A stretch of 64,000 nucleotides of DNA from Erythrobacter tepidarius (lineage in GTDB: Bacteria > Pseudomonadota > Alphaproteobacteria > Sphingomonadales > Sphingomonadaceae): assembly GCF_002155695.1 (NCBI RefSeq), contig NZ_MUYJ01000014.1, positions 31,071 to 95,070 of the forward strand, read 5' to 3'. The translations under genes were made by a program, and so were the position numbers. Positions 1 to 9,433 of the stretch are shown here, in pieces. The notes below the pieces were generated by a model. It made no database searches. It had not been told where the DNA came from and worked only from the letters and a program-made list of their open reading frames with translations. Within the stretch, counting starts at the first letter, position 1, and each line of letters begins with the position of its first letter.

Positions 1-1
1 C

Positions 2-1129
2 ACCGCGCTCGACACTTTCCGCGCCCAACAACGTGGGGGCAAGGGGCGCAGCGGGATGGCGACCAAGGACGAGGATGCGGTGGTCGAACTATTCGTCACC
101 AGCACCCACAATCCGGTGCTGTTTTTCACCAACACCGGGCGGGTCTACCGCATGAAGGTGTGGAAGCTGCCGGAAGGCGGACCGCAGACCAAGGGCCGGC
201 CGATGGTGAACCTGCTTCCGCTGGGCGAGGACGAGCGCGTCACCAAGGTGCTGCCCCTGCCCGAGGACGAGGCGACCTGGGCAAACCTCAACATCGTTTT
301 CGCTACCGAGCAAGGCATGGTTCGCCGCAACTCGATGGATGCCTTCACCAACATCCCCACCAACGGCAAATATGCAATGGGCTTCGTCGAAGGGTCGGGT
401 GACCGCCTGGTCGGCGTGCAACTCTTGAGCGAAGGGCAGGAAATCTTCCTTGCCTCCGATAGCGGCAAGGCGATCCGTTTCGCCGCCACCGATGCGCGCG
501 AAACCAAGAGCCGTACCGGTATCGGCGTTCGCGGCATGAGCCTCAAGAAGGGCGGCAAGGTCGTCAGCATGGCGGTGCTCGAACCCTTGACCGCCGACCT
601 CGAAACCCGAGAGGCCTATCTGCGCGCGGCACCATGGAAAAACAACGGCGCCGAACCGACACTGCCGCCGGAACAGATGGCAGCCATGGCCGCGGCCGAG
701 GAGTTCATCCTCACCGTCACCGCCAATGGCTACGGCAAGATTTCCTCTGCTTACGAATATCGGACCACCGGACGCGGGGGTCAGGGGATAACCAATATCG
801 GCACGCCCGAAAGCAATCCCGAACGCAATGGCCCGGTCGTTGCGAGCTTCCCGGTGCGTCACGGCTCGCAACTGATGCTGGTGACCGATCAGGCGAAACT
901 GATCCGGCTCAGCATCGATTTGCGTCATCTGATCGAAGGCGGATTCGAGAACCTGAAGGGCTTCGCAATCTCGGGGCGCAGCTCCTCGGGCATCCGCATC
1001 TTCGATGTCGCCAAAGGCGAGCACATCGTCGGCGCGGCACTGATCGACGAGACCGAGGAGTCGGAAAACGTTGCCGAGGAAGCGATCACGGCCGCGCCTG
1101 CCGGGGACAGCCCGCCGGACAGGCAATAG
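2..1129 (+). CDS. gyrA: DNA gyrase subunit A, C-terminal part (5' truncated by window edge)
   Basis: The frame is open from the window edge, so the N-terminal breakage-reunion domain and catalytic tyrosine lie outside. The visible 375 residues are the C-terminal beta-pinwheel that wraps DNA for negative supercoiling. A GyrA-box variant, QQRGGKG (canonical QRRGGKG), is encoded at 26-46, and later blades carry repeats such as TGRGGQGI and SRTGIGVRG. The protein ends in an acidic, low-complexity tail (DETEESENVAEEA), as is common in gyrase A. The next gene is convergent. Gyrase identity is favoured over ParC because of the intact GyrA-box-like motif. Confidence 0.95.
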   Translation, partial: TALDTFRAQQRGGKGRSGMATKDEDAVVELFVTSTHNPVLFFTNTGRVYRMKVWKLPEGGPQTKGRPMVNLLPLGEDERVTKVLPLPEDEATWANLNIVFATEQGMVRRNSMDAFTNIPTNGKYAMGFVEGSGDRLVGVQLLSEGQEIFLASDSGKAIRFAATDARETKSRTGIGVRGMSLKKGGKVVSMAVLEPLTADLETREAYLRAAPWKNNGAEPTLPPEQMAAMAAAEEFILTVTANGYGKISSAYEYRTTGRGGQGITNIGTPESNPERNGPVVASFPVRHGSQLMLVTDQAKLIRLSIDLRHLIEGGFENLKGFAISGRSSSGIRIFDVAKGEHIVGAALIDETEESENVAEEAITAAPAGDSPPDRQ

Positions 1130-1184
1130 ACTGCCTTCTGGCAAATTGACGAAAAACGGGTTGATGCAAAAACGGGCAGTCGGC

Positions 1185-1200
1185 GAGCGCGCCGGCGCTC
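1185..1200. terminator. Possible hairpin between convergent gyrA and yhhN-type gene
   Basis: GAGCGC-GCCG-GCGCTC forms a 6-bp stem with a 4-nt loop in the 105-bp gap between two convergent genes. Read on the minus strand it is followed within about 10 nt by a run of five T, so it could terminate the minus-strand gene. The plus-strand side has no T tract. Weak support. Confidence 0.25.
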
Positions 1201-1234
1201 CGTTTGTCCGGGTGCGTAAAAAAGCGGCAACAGC

Positions 1235-1900
1235 TCAGCGGACCGGCTGTTCGCCCCGCATGCATTGGACGATCCCGGTCGCGATCATCACCTGTCCGGC
1301 GTAGTAGAGCGGCCAGATGAGCAGGGCATTGGCGGGTTCAAGATCAAGCGGGCCGAAGCGTGCGAAGATCAGCCAGTCGCTCATCACGAACAGCACTGCT
1401 CCCGTACCGACGCGGTAGCGCGGAAAGCGGCTGTACCATGCGCTGGCAGCCATTGCGCCAAGGAAGGTGGCGTAGATCGCGATCATCGCCTCACCGCTCA
1501 ACAGGAAGCTTACCAACGGTGTGCCGACCAGCAGCGCGAGGCTCACCATTTGCTGGCTGGGCGAATGGCGGGCCCGTGGATTGCGCCAGTAAAGCGCCAT
1601 CGCCACGCAATGTGCCGCCGCGAAGAAGGCGCCGCCGATCTCGAACCACAGCTCGATAGCGACATCGCCGGCCGCCGCCAGCAGCAGCGCGGCGACCAGC
1701 AGCAAACCGTCGGTGCGGTGCCGGTCATGCGGCACGCGCAGCAGAACATAGAGCGCGAGCAGCCCGACCGCAGATCCCTTGGCCAGCAGACCCCAGATTC
1801 CTTCGAAGATTGGCTCGTCACCGAGAAAATAGAACGCGCTTGCCGCCGCGATGCTCGCGAGCAGCCAAGGCCTCTGTTCGATCAGCGCCTGCTTTGCCAT
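1235..1900 (-). CDS. YhhN/TMEM86-family membrane protein (lysoplasmalogenase-like)
   Basis: A 221-residue, very hydrophobic protein with about seven to eight predicted membrane helices. The conserved acidic positions of the YhhN family are visible in AAAGDVAIEL and in FVMSDWLI. Characterised family members hydrolyse the vinyl-ether bond of lysoplasmalogens; activity here is inferred only. I chose the ATG at 1900 because GAGGGAGGGG lies about 8-11 nt upstream; an in-frame TTG at 1957 has no such support. It is convergent with gyrA and divergent from trmFO. Confidence 0.8.
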   Translation of the reverse strand: MAKQALIEQRPWLLASIAAASAFYFLGDEPIFEGIWGLLAKGSAVGLLALYVLLRVPHDRHRTDGLLLVAALLLAAAGDVAIELWFEIGGAFFAAAHCVAMALYWRNPRARHSPSQQMVSLALLVGTPLVSFLLSGEAMIAIYATFLGAMAASAWYSRFPRYRVGTGAVLFVMSDWLIFARFGPLDLEPANALLIWPLYYAGQVMIATGIVQCMRGEQPVR

Positions 1901-1971
1901 GCCTGTTATCCCCTCCCTCGCACCTGCTAGAGGGCTTGCCGATGCGCTAACACGCAATTACGCGGCTCACC

Positions 1972-3357
1972 ATGACCGCAATGGCGACTATGCACGATGT
2001 GCACATCATCGGTGGCGGCCTCGCGGGGAGCGAGGCGGCATGGCAGCTTGCACAGCGCGGCGTGCGCGTGCGCCTGTCCGAGATGCGCGGGTCAGGCGAG
2101 ACGACCCCGGCGCACCAGACCGATCGTCTGGCCGAACTGGTGTGCTCCAATTCCTTCCGTTCGGACGATGATACCAAGAACGCAGTCGGCCTGCTGCATC
2201 ATGAAATGCGCGCGCTGGATTCGCTGGTCATGCGCGCCGGACAGGTTGCGCGTTTGCCTGCCGGAAGCGCGATGGCGGTCGATCGCGACGTGTTCTCTGC
2301 CGAGGTCGAGAAGGCGCTCAGCCAGCACCCCAATGTCACCATCGTGCGCGAGCGGGTCGACACCCTGCCCGCCTCCGGCCTCACCATCGTCGCCACCGGC
2401 CCGCTCACCGCGGAAGGCTTGGCGGGCAGCATTGTCAGGGCGACCGGTCGCGAAAGGCTCGCCTTCTTCGATGCGATCGCGCCGATCATCTACCGGGATT
2501 CGATCGACATGAGCAAGGTGTGGATCCAGTCGCGCTGGAACAAGCGCACCGAGGCTTCGAACGAAGGCGGCGACTATATCAACTGCCCGATGACGAAAGA
2601 GCAGTATCTTGCCTTCCGCCGCGGGCTGCTGGAAGGCGAAAAGACCGAGTTCAAGCAATGGGAGAAGGACACGCCTTATTTCGATGGCTGCATGCCGATC
2701 GAGGTGATGGCCGAGCGCGGGGTCGATACGCTGCGTTTCGGGCCGATGAAGGGCGTAGGGCTGGATAATCCCTTCGACGTGACCCCGGAATATCCGCAAG
2801 GCCGCTGGCCCTATGCGGTGGTGCAGCTGCGGCAGGACAACAAGCTCGGCACGCTGTGGAACATGGTCGGCTTCCAGACCAAGCTGAAATATGCCGCGCA
2901 AGTGCAGCTGTTCCGCACCATTCCGGGGCTGGAGAACGCCGAATTCGCGCGGCTCGGCGGACTCCATCGCAACACCTTCCTCAATTCGCCGCAGGTGCTC
3001 GATCGCCAATTGCGGCTCAAAGTCGCGCCGCATATCCGTTTTGCCGGGCAGGTGACGGGGTGCGAGGGTTATGTCGAGAGCGCGGCGATCGGGCTTGTGG
3101 CAGGGTTGATGACCGCAGCTGAGCTGGCGGGGCGCGCGTGGCAGGCCCCGCCCGCCACCACCGCGCTCGGCGCGCTGCTGGCGCACATCACCGGCGATGC
3201 CGAGGCCGAGACCTTCCAGCCCATGAACATCAATTTCGGCCTGTTCCCGCCGCTGCATGATGTTGGCAAGAAGGTGCGCAAGGAAGCCTATACCGCCCGC
3301 GCCAAGGCAGACCTCGCCCGCTGGATCAACGCGGCCAGCATCACCACGTCCGCTTGA
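1972..3357 (+). CDS. trmFO: Methylenetetrahydrofolate-tRNA-(uracil-5-)-methyltransferase TrmFO
   Basis: This enzyme makes m5U54 in the tRNA T-loop using 5,10-methylenetetrahydrofolate and FAD. The N-terminal FAD dinucleotide-binding motif [13 protein letters not shown] is at about residues 12-24. Conserved family segments include CSNSFRSDD and [11 protein letters not shown], which carry the two family cysteines. The length of 461 residues is normal. Three ATGs lie close together (1972, 1981, 1990) and none has a strong ribosome-binding site, so the exact start is uncertain by six codons. The gene is divergent from the YhhN-type gene and its stop codon directly abuts the convergent EF-hand gene. 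Confidence 0.95.
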   Translation: MTAMATMHDVHIIGGGLAGSEAAWQLAQRGVRVRLSEMRGSGETTPAHQTDRLAELVCSNSFRSDDDTKNAVGLLHHEMRALDSLVMRAGQVARLPAGSAMAVDRDVFSAEVEKALSQHPNVTIVRERVDTLPASGLTIVATGPLTAEGLAGSIVRATGRERLAFFDAIAPIIYRDSIDMSKVWIQSRWNKRTEASNEGGDYINCPMTKEQYLAFRRGLLEGEKTEFKQWEKDTPYFDGCMPIEVMAERGVDTLRFGPMKGVGLDNPFDVTPEYPQGRWPYAVVQLRQDNKLGTLWNMVGFQTKLKYAAQVQLFRTIPGLENAEFARLGGLHRNTFLNSPQVLDRQLRLKVAPHIRFAGQVTGCEGYVESAAIGLVAGLMTAAELAGRAWQAPPATTALGALLAHITGDAEAETFQPMNINFGLFPPLHDVGKKVRKEAYTARAKADLARWINAASITTSA

Positions 3358-3819
3358 TCAGCACTTGCAGGCAGGCTTTTTCGCTGCCGGCTTGGGTGCG
3401 GTGGTGGCAAACTCGCGCGGCGTGAGCCGCCCGTCGCCATCGGCATCGGCGCCCTCGAAGCGCTTGACCGTGCTCACTGCCCATTCCTCAAAAGTGAGCA
3501 AATTGTTCCCATCGACATCGAGCGACCGGAAGCCGTTGGTGCGGGTCGAGAGCATTTCGTCGCGAGAGATCAGCCGATCGCGGTTGCGATCATAGCGGAA
3601 GAAGCGCTGTTCCTCGCGGGTCAGTTCGCTGACTTCCGGCGGCGCCGGGCCCTTCATCGTACCGGGATCGGCAATTGGCAGCGCCGCTGGATCATCCATC
3701 GCCTCAGTCGGCGCGGGGGGTGGGGCACCGGCTTCCACTTCGGCGCGACCTTGCCACCAGAACAATCCCACGCCGGCGAGCGCCAAAGCCGCCAATCCAC
3801 CTGCAACTGCCTGTCGCAA
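3358..3819 (-). CDS. EF-hand calcium-binding protein, membrane-anchored or exported
   Basis: A 153-residue protein with an N-terminal hydrophobic segment (VAGGLAALALAGVGLFWW) followed by a Pro/Ala-rich linker, so it is probably exported or anchored. Three EF-hand loops are visible: DRNRDRLISRDE, DVDGNNLLTFEE and DADGDGRLTPRE, each with acidic residues at the calcium-coordinating positions. It ends in a lysine/cysteine tail (KKPACKC). The start is TTG at 3819, chosen because AAGGGGGAAAG sits about 7 nt upstream. Function is unknown beyond likely Ca2+ binding. Confidence 0.8.
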   Translation of the reverse strand: MRQAVAGGLAALALAGVGLFWWQGRAEVEAGAPPPAPTEAMDDPAALPIADPGTMKGPAPPEVSELTREEQRFFRYDRNRDRLISRDEMLSTRTNGFRSLDVDGNNLLTFEEWAVSTVKRFEGADADGDGRLTPREFATTAPKPAAKKPACKC

Positions 3820-3860
3820 CGGTCTTTCCCCCTTGCTGCCAGCCTAGGGAATATACCTAG

Positions 3861-4520
3861 TCATCGCAGAAAGATAGCGCCGCGCAACGCTGCCAGTCCA
3901 GCCCCTCGCCCAGCCATGAGCGGCTGTCCGCCGCGCCGCAGGGCACGCATGCCGAGAGCTTCGAGCACCGCGAGTCCGCGCAGCCCCCAGGGCACGCGTC
4001 CGCCGCGCGCTTCCCGCGCCAGACCGGCCGCGACCAGCGCGGCGCGCTCGGCCGGGTCCGACACGCTTGCAGCAGCATCGGCCAGCGCCCAGCGTTCCCC
4101 GGCAAGCCGCAAGCGGATTTTCTCCGCCCTCCCACAATCCTCTCCCAAGGCGGCAAAGAAGACGCTGCGCCCGGCGGCAAAGCTGGCGATCTCGGCCGGG
4201 CCAAGCGCGATCGCCGTCACCAGCACCTCCCAGCCATCGACCAGTGCCACCAGCGCCGCTTCGCGCCCGGCCCAGTCCCGCCCGATCGCATCGAGCACGG
4301 CATCGCCGCGCGGGCGTTCGGCCACCGGCTTGCCCAGCGCCTCGCGCCACCAGGCCAGGCGCATCTGGCCGAGCATCGGTTCGGTGGTGCGCGCAACGAT
4401 CCGGGCGAGCCGCCGATCAAGCCGAAGAACCGTGCTCAAAGCTGCGCGAACCTTTGGCGCGCACCAGGCAATCGCCAGTTCGGCTTCGGGAGGCAGTCGA
4501 TCGTCGCTTGCACCATCCAT
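3861..4520 (-). CDS. Squalene/phytoene synthase-like protein, NDUFAF6-type, degenerate
   Basis: A 219-residue, largely helical protein. The segment ARIVARTTEPMLGQMRLAWW resembles the conserved core of the squalene/phytoene synthase superfamily, particularly the short branch related to the mitochondrial complex I assembly factor NDUFAF6. The aspartate-rich DxxxD motifs needed for prenyl-diphosphate ionisation are not visible, so prenyl transferase activity is unlikely. The start was taken as ATG 4520; a TTG at 4565 would add 15 residues. It lies upstream of the EF-hand gene on the same strand. The family call is from motif resemblance and is moderately secure. Confidence 0.6.
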   Translation of the reverse strand: MDGASDDRLPPEAELAIAWCAPKVRAALSTVLRLDRRLARIVARTTEPMLGQMRLAWWREALGKPVAERPRGDAVLDAIGRDWAGREAALVALVDGWEVLVTAIALGPAEIASFAAGRSVFFAALGEDCGRAEKIRLRLAGERWALADAAASVSDPAERAALVAAGLAREARGGRVPWGLRGLAVLEALGMRALRRGGQPLMAGRGAGLAALRGAIFLR

Positions 4521-4614
4521 GACTGGACGCCGACCTAGACCGGCACCTTGAGCAATAGCAAGCAATCCGTCTCGCTATGGGACGGCCCGGCCTTTGCGGA
4601 GCCTCGGCAAGCCA

Positions 4615-4629
4615 TTAGGAGGCGGTTAA
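4615..4629. promoter_or_regulatory. CtrA-like box upstream of the Tad genes
   Basis: TTAG-GAGGCGG-TTAA matches the alphaproteobacterial CtrA consensus TTAA-N7-TTAA with one mismatch. It lies 105-120 bp upstream of the first Tad gene. CtrA controls pilus genes in Caulobacter; binding here is inferred. Confidence 0.5.
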
Positions 4630-4734
4630 CCATGGTCTTTCGCAGTCTGCTTACCAGACCTCGCCTAAGCCGCCCCCTACTACTGAAACTTCCCGTAATC
4701 CAAGGGGAAATTTCGGGGGAAGGACGCGCACCTT

Positions 4735-6726
4735 ATGAAGCCAGACACCCACGGGCGGCAGCCGTTTCTGCGCTCGCTCCTGCACGACAGAACCGCGAAC
4801 ACCATCGCCATTTCCGCTGCGGCGATGATCCCCCTGTTGGCGATGGTGGGCGGCGGCGTCGATGCGAGCCGCTATTACATGACCGCTGCCCGGATGCAGG
4901 CCGCGTGCGACGCCGGCGCGCTTGCCGCGCGCCGGGCGATGACCGACGACATCTTCACGAGTGCGCACCGCGACATCGGGCTGGATTTCTTCGACCAGAA
5001 CTTTGCCGAAGGCATGTTCGGCGTTCAAAACGGCCAGCGCAACTACACCAGCGATGGCGAAGGTCGCGTGATCGGCGAGGCGAGCGCGACGCTGCCAACC
5101 AGCATCATGGGCGCCTTCGGTTACGATTCCTTTCAGATCGAGGTGAGCTGTTCCGCCGAAGTCAACATTTCCAACACCGACATCATGTTCGTGCTCGACG
5201 TTACCGGGTCGATGGCCGACTGCCCGGACAACTCCGCTTGCGGGTCCGGCCCCGGTTCCAAGATTGTCGCGCTGCGGCAGGCGGTGATGAACTTCTACGA
5301 CACCGTCGAAGCGGCGACCTCTGAAAGCGCGCAGGTACGATACGGAATTGTGCCCTATTCGCAGCAGGTCAATGTCGGCCTGTCGATCCCTGACGAATAC
5401 ATGGCGACCCGCCACACCTACCAATCGCGCGTCGCCCGCTTCGAGGAGCAGTTCACCTTCATCCCCGGAAATGGGATCAAGGCAGGTGACGAGATCGTGG
5501 TCTCCGATCAGGTAGAATGGCTTCCGCGTTCGACTGCGAACTTCGGCTCGACCAACACCAATGATTATCGCTTTCTGACCAGCCCGACGAGCAGCCGCAA
5601 CGCGGCGCAGGACTTCTGCTGGAACACGCTGCCGGGCACCTACACCGTCAACGACCAGACCTGGCGGGTTTTCGCACCGACCGAGTTTCGCACGGGCGTG
5701 TGGAGCGGCGGCAGTTCCTCCAACCGGGCTGGCTGCCGCGGGCGGGTGCGCAAGACGCGCATCGCGACCGCGGCGGACGTGGTTCCCGATCAGACGATCC
5801 GCAACGTCGTCTGGAAAGATTACGTCTATTGCCCGGTCGACACTTCGGATCCGACGCCGTGCGATGTCGAGAACCCGGCCGGCAGCCCCCCGGGCTGGGA
5901 GACCGTGGATCTTTCCACGCTCTATGACGACAACCAGATCATGCTGCCGACCGGCACCAATGGGGCGATGGTCAATCATGTCTGGCAGGGCTGCATCGAG
6001 GAACCTTCGACGGTGCTGACCGACAATTACAGCCCGATTCCCGCAGCCGCGCACGACATCAACATCAACCTTGTGCCGGTGAACGAGGAGCAGCGCTGGA
6101 AGCCCGCACTCAACAGCGCGGTGTGGAAACGCGAGACCGGCACCACCACAACCAATACCCTGAGCTGGCTCTACCAGACCGGGGAGGAAAGCCGCCCAAG
6201 CTGGACCTGTCCGCGCCCGGCGATGCGCCTCAACGAAATCTCCCGCACCGCTCTGCAGACCTATGTCAACGCGCTCACTCCCAGCGGGAACACCTACCAC
6301 GATATCGGGATGCTGTGGGGTGCGCGCTTCATCTCGCCGCGCGGCATCTTTGCGGCCGACAACGTCTCCGCCCCCAATGGCGATGCGATTGCCCGCCACA
6401 TCGTGTTCATGACCGATGGTATGCAGGTCAACAATGTCGAGAACTATTCGACCCACGGGATCGAATGGTGGGACCGCCGGATCACGGGCGATGGCAATTC
6501 GACCCGCGAGTTCAACCGCCGTCGTGACCGCCTCCAGGCAATCTGCCGCGCGGCGCGCCAGGAAAACATCACCATCTGGGTGGTGGCTTTCGGCACCACG
6601 CTGACCCAGAACCTGATCGACTGTGCTTCGCCGGGCCGCGCCTTCCAGGCGAACGATGCCGCGACCCTCAACGAACGCTTCCAGGAAATCGCCCAAAAGA
6701 TCGCTGCGCTGAGGCTAACGTCATGA
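4735..6726 (+). CDS. TadG-like pilus protein with von Willebrand A domain
   Basis: A 663-residue protein with an N-terminal hydrophobic segment (about residues 24-43, IAISAAAMIPLLAMVGGGVD) typical of TadE/TadG minor pseudopilins, followed by the DASRYYMTAARMQAACDAGALAAR region of TadG. The von Willebrand A fold starts near residue 148, with the metal-site motif DVTGSM and later FMTDGMQ. Many cysteines suggest disulfides after export. It is the first of three genes joined by ATGA overlaps and sits downstream of a CtrA-like box. The expected role is Flp/Tad pilus assembly or adhesion at the cell surface. The rest of the tad machinery is not in this window. Confidence 0.85.
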   Translation: MKPDTHGRQPFLRSLLHDRTANTIAISAAAMIPLLAMVGGGVDASRYYMTAARMQAACDAGALAARRAMTDDIFTSAHRDIGLDFFDQNFAEGMFGVQNGQRNYTSDGEGRVIGEASATLPTSIMGAFGYDSFQIEVSCSAEVNISNTDIMFVLDVTGSMADCPDNSACGSGPGSKIVALRQAVMNFYDTVEAATSESAQVRYGIVPYSQQVNVGLSIPDEYMATRHTYQSRVARFEEQFTFIPGNGIKAGDEIVVSDQVEWLPRSTANFGSTNTNDYRFLTSPTSSRNAAQDFCWNTLPGTYTVNDQTWRVFAPTEFRTGVWSGGSSSNRAGCRGRVRKTRIATAADVVPDQTIRNVVWKDYVYCPVDTSDPTPCDVENPAGSPPGWETVDLSTLYDDNQIMLPTGTNGAMVNHVWQGCIEEPSTVLTDNYSPIPAAAHDININLVPVNEEQRWKPALNSAVWKRETGTTTTNTLSWLYQTGEESRPSWTCPRPAMRLNEISRTALQTYVNALTPSGNTYHDIGMLWGARFISPRGIFAADNVSAPNGDAIARHIVFMTDGMQVNNVENYSTHGIEWWDRRITGDGNSTREFNRRRDRLQAICRAARQENITIWVVAFGTTLTQNLIDCASPGRAFQANDAATLNERFQEIAQKIAALRLTS

Positions 6727-7340
6727 TCGCCACCGCTACCCACCACCTGCGCACCCTGCTGGCCCGTCTGCGCGGCGACCGGCAGGGGGTCACCCTGGTC
6801 GAATTCGGCTTCGTTGCGCCCGTGCTGTGTGTGCTGGTGATGGGCATCTTCGATATGGCCCACACGCAATACACCAACTCGCTCGTGAACGGTGCCTTGC
6901 AGAAGGCCGGCCGCGATCTCACGCTCGAGACCGCCGGCAGCCAGCAGGACGCGATCGACGAACGGGTGCGCGCTGAGGTGATGAAGGTCGTCCCCAACAC
7001 CGCCACGATCGAATTCGAGAAGCTTTCGCATTTCGACTTCAGCGATATCGGAGAGAGCGAGGAATTCGAGGACGACAACGACGACGGCGCGTGCAACAAT
7101 GGCGAGCTGTTCGTCGACGCCAACGGCAATGGCCAGTGGGATGCAAACCGTGGCCGCGAAGGGATCGGCGGTGCGCGTGATGCGGTGCTCTATACCGCCG
7201 TTGTCAGCTATCCGCGCCTGTTTCCGATGTATGGCCTGGTCGGCATGAGCAACACGGTGACACTGCGCGCCTCGACCGTGCTGCGCAACCAGCCTTTCGA
7301 CGAACAGGATCGTTCGACCGAAACGGGGAACTGCCCATGA
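6723..7340 (+). CDS. TadE-family pilus assembly protein
   Basis: A 205-residue protein whose N-terminus (about residues 18-45, DRQGVTLVEFGFVAPVLCVL) is a TadE domain: a charged segment, the conserved glutamate of VEF, then a single membrane helix. Such pseudopilins are processed by a prepilin peptidase and help assemble Flp pili. The start ATG overlaps the stop of the upstream TadG-like gene (ATGA), indicating translational coupling. The central region is acidic (EDDNDDGACNNGELFVDANG), resembling a calcium-binding loop. Confidence 0.85.
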   Translation: MIATATHHLRTLLARLRGDRQGVTLVEFGFVAPVLCVLVMGIFDMAHTQYTNSLVNGALQKAGRDLTLETAGSQQDAIDERVRAEVMKVVPNTATIEFEKLSHFDFSDIGESEEFEDDNDDGACNNGELFVDANGNGQWDANRGREGIGGARDAVLYTAVVSYPRLFPMYGLVGMSNTVTLRASTVLRNQPFDEQDRSTETGNCP

Positions 7341-8035
7341 TTGCCGCACCTCTCGCCAAGGTCCGCACCCTTGCAGCGCGCGCTGCCGCCCTGCGCCAGC
7401 GGCTCAAGCGCGACACCTCGGGCGTTGCTTTCGTCGAGTTCGCCTTCACCGCACCGATCGTGCTGACGATGGGCATGCTGGGCACCGAGACGGCCTATTT
7501 CGTCATTACCCACATGCAGGTCAGCCAGGTGGCGATGCAGGTTGCCGACAACGCTTCGCGCGTGGGCGAGCAGGACGTGCTGACCGCCCGCAAAGTCTAT
7601 GAAAGCGACATCAACGAATCGCTCATTGGCGCAGAAAAGCTGGGCGAAAGCTTCGGCCTTTTCGAACGCGGGCGGGTCATCATCTCCAGCCTCCAGCGCA
7701 ACGCCGATGGTGGCCAGTGGATCGCATGGCAACGCTGCCGCGGGGCCAAAGTGTTCGATTCCTCCTACGGCGAGGAAGGCGACGGTGCCACGGGCACCAG
7801 TTTTCCGGGCATGGGCGAGCCCGGCAACCTGATTACCGCCAGCAACGGCACAGCAGTCATGTTCGTCGAGATCGCCTACGATTACGAATCGCTTACGCCC
7901 TTCGATCTGTTTGACGGGCGCACGATCCACTACACGGCGGCCTTCAACGTGCGCGATTCGCGCGATCTGACGCAGCTCTACGACGACGGCCCGGAGGCCG
8001 ATTGCAATATCTACTCGGCCGAGCGCGCGAGCTAA
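7337..8035 (+). CDS. TadE/TadF-family pilus assembly protein
   Basis: A 232-residue protein with an N-terminal TadE-type signature: KRDTSGVAFVEFAFTAPIVL, the VEF glutamate, then one membrane helix. The remainder is an extracytoplasmic domain without a recognised fold. The start overlaps the stop of the preceding TadE gene (ATGA), making the third coupled pseudopilin-type gene of this operon. The pair TadE plus TadF/TadG is typical of Tad loci. The gene is convergent with pdhB 40 bp downstream. Confidence 0.82.
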   Translation: MIAAPLAKVRTLAARAAALRQRLKRDTSGVAFVEFAFTAPIVLTMGMLGTETAYFVITHMQVSQVAMQVADNASRVGEQDVLTARKVYESDINESLIGAEKLGESFGLFERGRVIISSLQRNADGGQWIAWQRCRGAKVFDSSYGEEGDGATGTSFPGMGEPGNLITASNGTAVMFVEIAYDYESLTPFDLFDGRTIHYTAAFNVRDSRDLTQLYDDGPEADCNIYSAERAS

Positions 8036-8040
8036 TCACG

Positions 8041-8071
8041 GCCGCGCGGTCCCACCCGGCGGCGTGTTTTT
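8041..8071 (+). terminator. Possible rho-independent terminator of the Tad operon
   Basis: GCCGC (8041-8045) can pair with GCGGC (8059-8063) and is followed at 8067-8071 by five T. The stem is short and the loop is long, so support is weak. It lies in the 39-bp gap between the convergent Tad operon and pdhB. Confidence 0.35.
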
Positions 8072-8074
8072 CGG

Positions 8075-9430
8075 TTAATTCCGATAGCACACCTTGCGCG
8101 CAGCCTCGGCGATGCGTGCGGCATCGACGAGCGCGAGCTTTTCGAGGTTGGCAGCATAGGGCAGCGGCACATCCGCGTTGCACACCCGCATGACGGGCGC
8201 ATCGAGGTGGTCGAAGCCCTCCTCCATGCAGATGCTGACGATCTCGGAAGCGATCGAGCATGTCGGCCAGCCTTCTTCGGCCACCACCAGACGATTGGTC
8301 TTGGCAAGGCTGGCGAGCACGGTCTGCTTGTCGAGCGGGCGAAGGGTGCGAAGGTCGACGATCTCGGCGTCGATACCCTCGTCTGCCAGCAGGTTCGCGG
8401 CCTCCAGTGCCAGCCCGACTCCGATCGAATAGCTGACGATGGTGACATCCGCACCTTCGCGCATGATCCGCGCCTTTCCGATCGGCAGCACGTAATCCTC
8501 GATGCCGGGAACATCGAAACTGCGACCGTAGAGCAATTCGTTCTCGAGGAAGACAACCGGGTCCTCGCAGCGGATCGCGGCTTTCATCAACCCCTTGGCA
8601 TCCGCCGCATCATAAGGCGCGATCACGATCAGGCCGGGGACGCTGGCATACCACGGGCCGAAGTTCTGCGAGTGCTGTGCGCCGACGCGGCTTGCAGCAC
8701 CATTGGGGCCGCGGAACACGACCGGACAGCGCATCTGGCCGCCGGACATGTAATTGGTCTTGGCCGCCGAGTTGATGATGTGATCGATCGCCTGCATGGC
8801 GAAATTGAAGGTCATGAACTCGACGATCGGGCGAAGGCCGCCCATCGCCGCGCCGGTGCCGATCCCGGCAAAGCCATATTCGGTGATCGGGGTATCGATC
8901 ACGCGCTTGGGTCCGAATTCGGCAAGCAGGCCCTGGGTGACCTTGTAGGCGCCCTGATATTCGGCGACTTCCTCACCCATCACGAAAACGCGGCTGTCAC
9001 GGCGCATCTCCTCGGCCATCGCATCGCGCAGCGCCTCGCGCACGGTGAGGCTGACGAGGCGGGTGTCGGCGGGGATGGCCGGATCGGCAAGGCGCACAAC
9101 CGGTTCAGACGCGGGCTTGTCGGCCGCGGGGGCAGATGCCGGGGCAGGGACAGACGCAGCAGCAGCAGGCTTGGGCGCAGCCGCCTCCCCTTCCCCGGCG
9201 ATCAGCGCGATCACCGCACCTACTGCGACATCCTCGGTTCCGGCAGGCACGATGATCTTTTCCAGCACGCCTTCGTCGATGGCCTCGAACTCCATCGTCG
9301 CCTTGTCGGTCTCGATCTCGGCGATGATATCGCCTGGTTCGATCCGATCGCCCTCGGCCTTGAGCCACTTGGCGAGCGTGCCCTGCTCCATGGTCGGCGA
9401 GAGCGCCGGCATCTTCAGTTCGATCGCCAT
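8075..9430 (-). CDS. pdhB: Pyruvate dehydrogenase E1 component subunit beta with N-terminal lipoyl domain
   Basis: Forms the alpha2-beta2 E1 of pyruvate dehydrogenase, which decarboxylates pyruvate with thiamine diphosphate and acetylates lipoyl groups. Residues 1-80 are a lipoyl domain with the lipoylation motif ETDKATMEF (Lys43). An Ala/Pro-rich linker follows, then the E1-beta transketolase domain from about residue 120 ([31 protein letters not shown]). The 451-residue length reflects the lipoyl fusion, known in alphaproteobacterial E1-beta. It starts 3 bp after pdhA stops, so the two are one operon. Confidence 0.96.
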   Translation of the reverse strand: MAIELKMPALSPTMEQGTLAKWLKAEGDRIEPGDIIAEIETDKATMEFEAIDEGVLEKIIVPAGTEDVAVGAVIALIAGEGEAAAPKPAAAASVPAPASAPAADKPASEPVVRLADPAIPADTRLVSLTVREALRDAMAEEMRRDSRVFVMGEEVAEYQGAYKVTQGLLAEFGPKRVIDTPITEYGFAGIGTGAAMGGLRPIVEFMTFNFAMQAIDHIINSAAKTNYMSGGQMRCPVVFRGPNGAASRVGAQHSQNFGPWYASVPGLIVIAPYDAADAKGLMKAAIRCEDPVVFLENELLYGRSFDVPGIEDYVLPIGKARIMREGADVTIVSYSIGVGLALEAANLLADEGIDAEIVDLRTLRPLDKQTVLASLAKTNRLVVAEEGWPTCSIASEIVSICMEEGFDHLDAPVMRVCNADVPLPYAANLEKLALVDAARIAEAARKVCYRN

Positions 9431-9433
9431 GAC

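Noticed and set aside
4632..5324. ATG at 4632 with a GGAGG-like sequence upstream
   Set aside because: The frame overlaps the TadG-like gene in another register and encodes no recognisable protein. The AT-rich motif there is better explained as a CtrA-like box.
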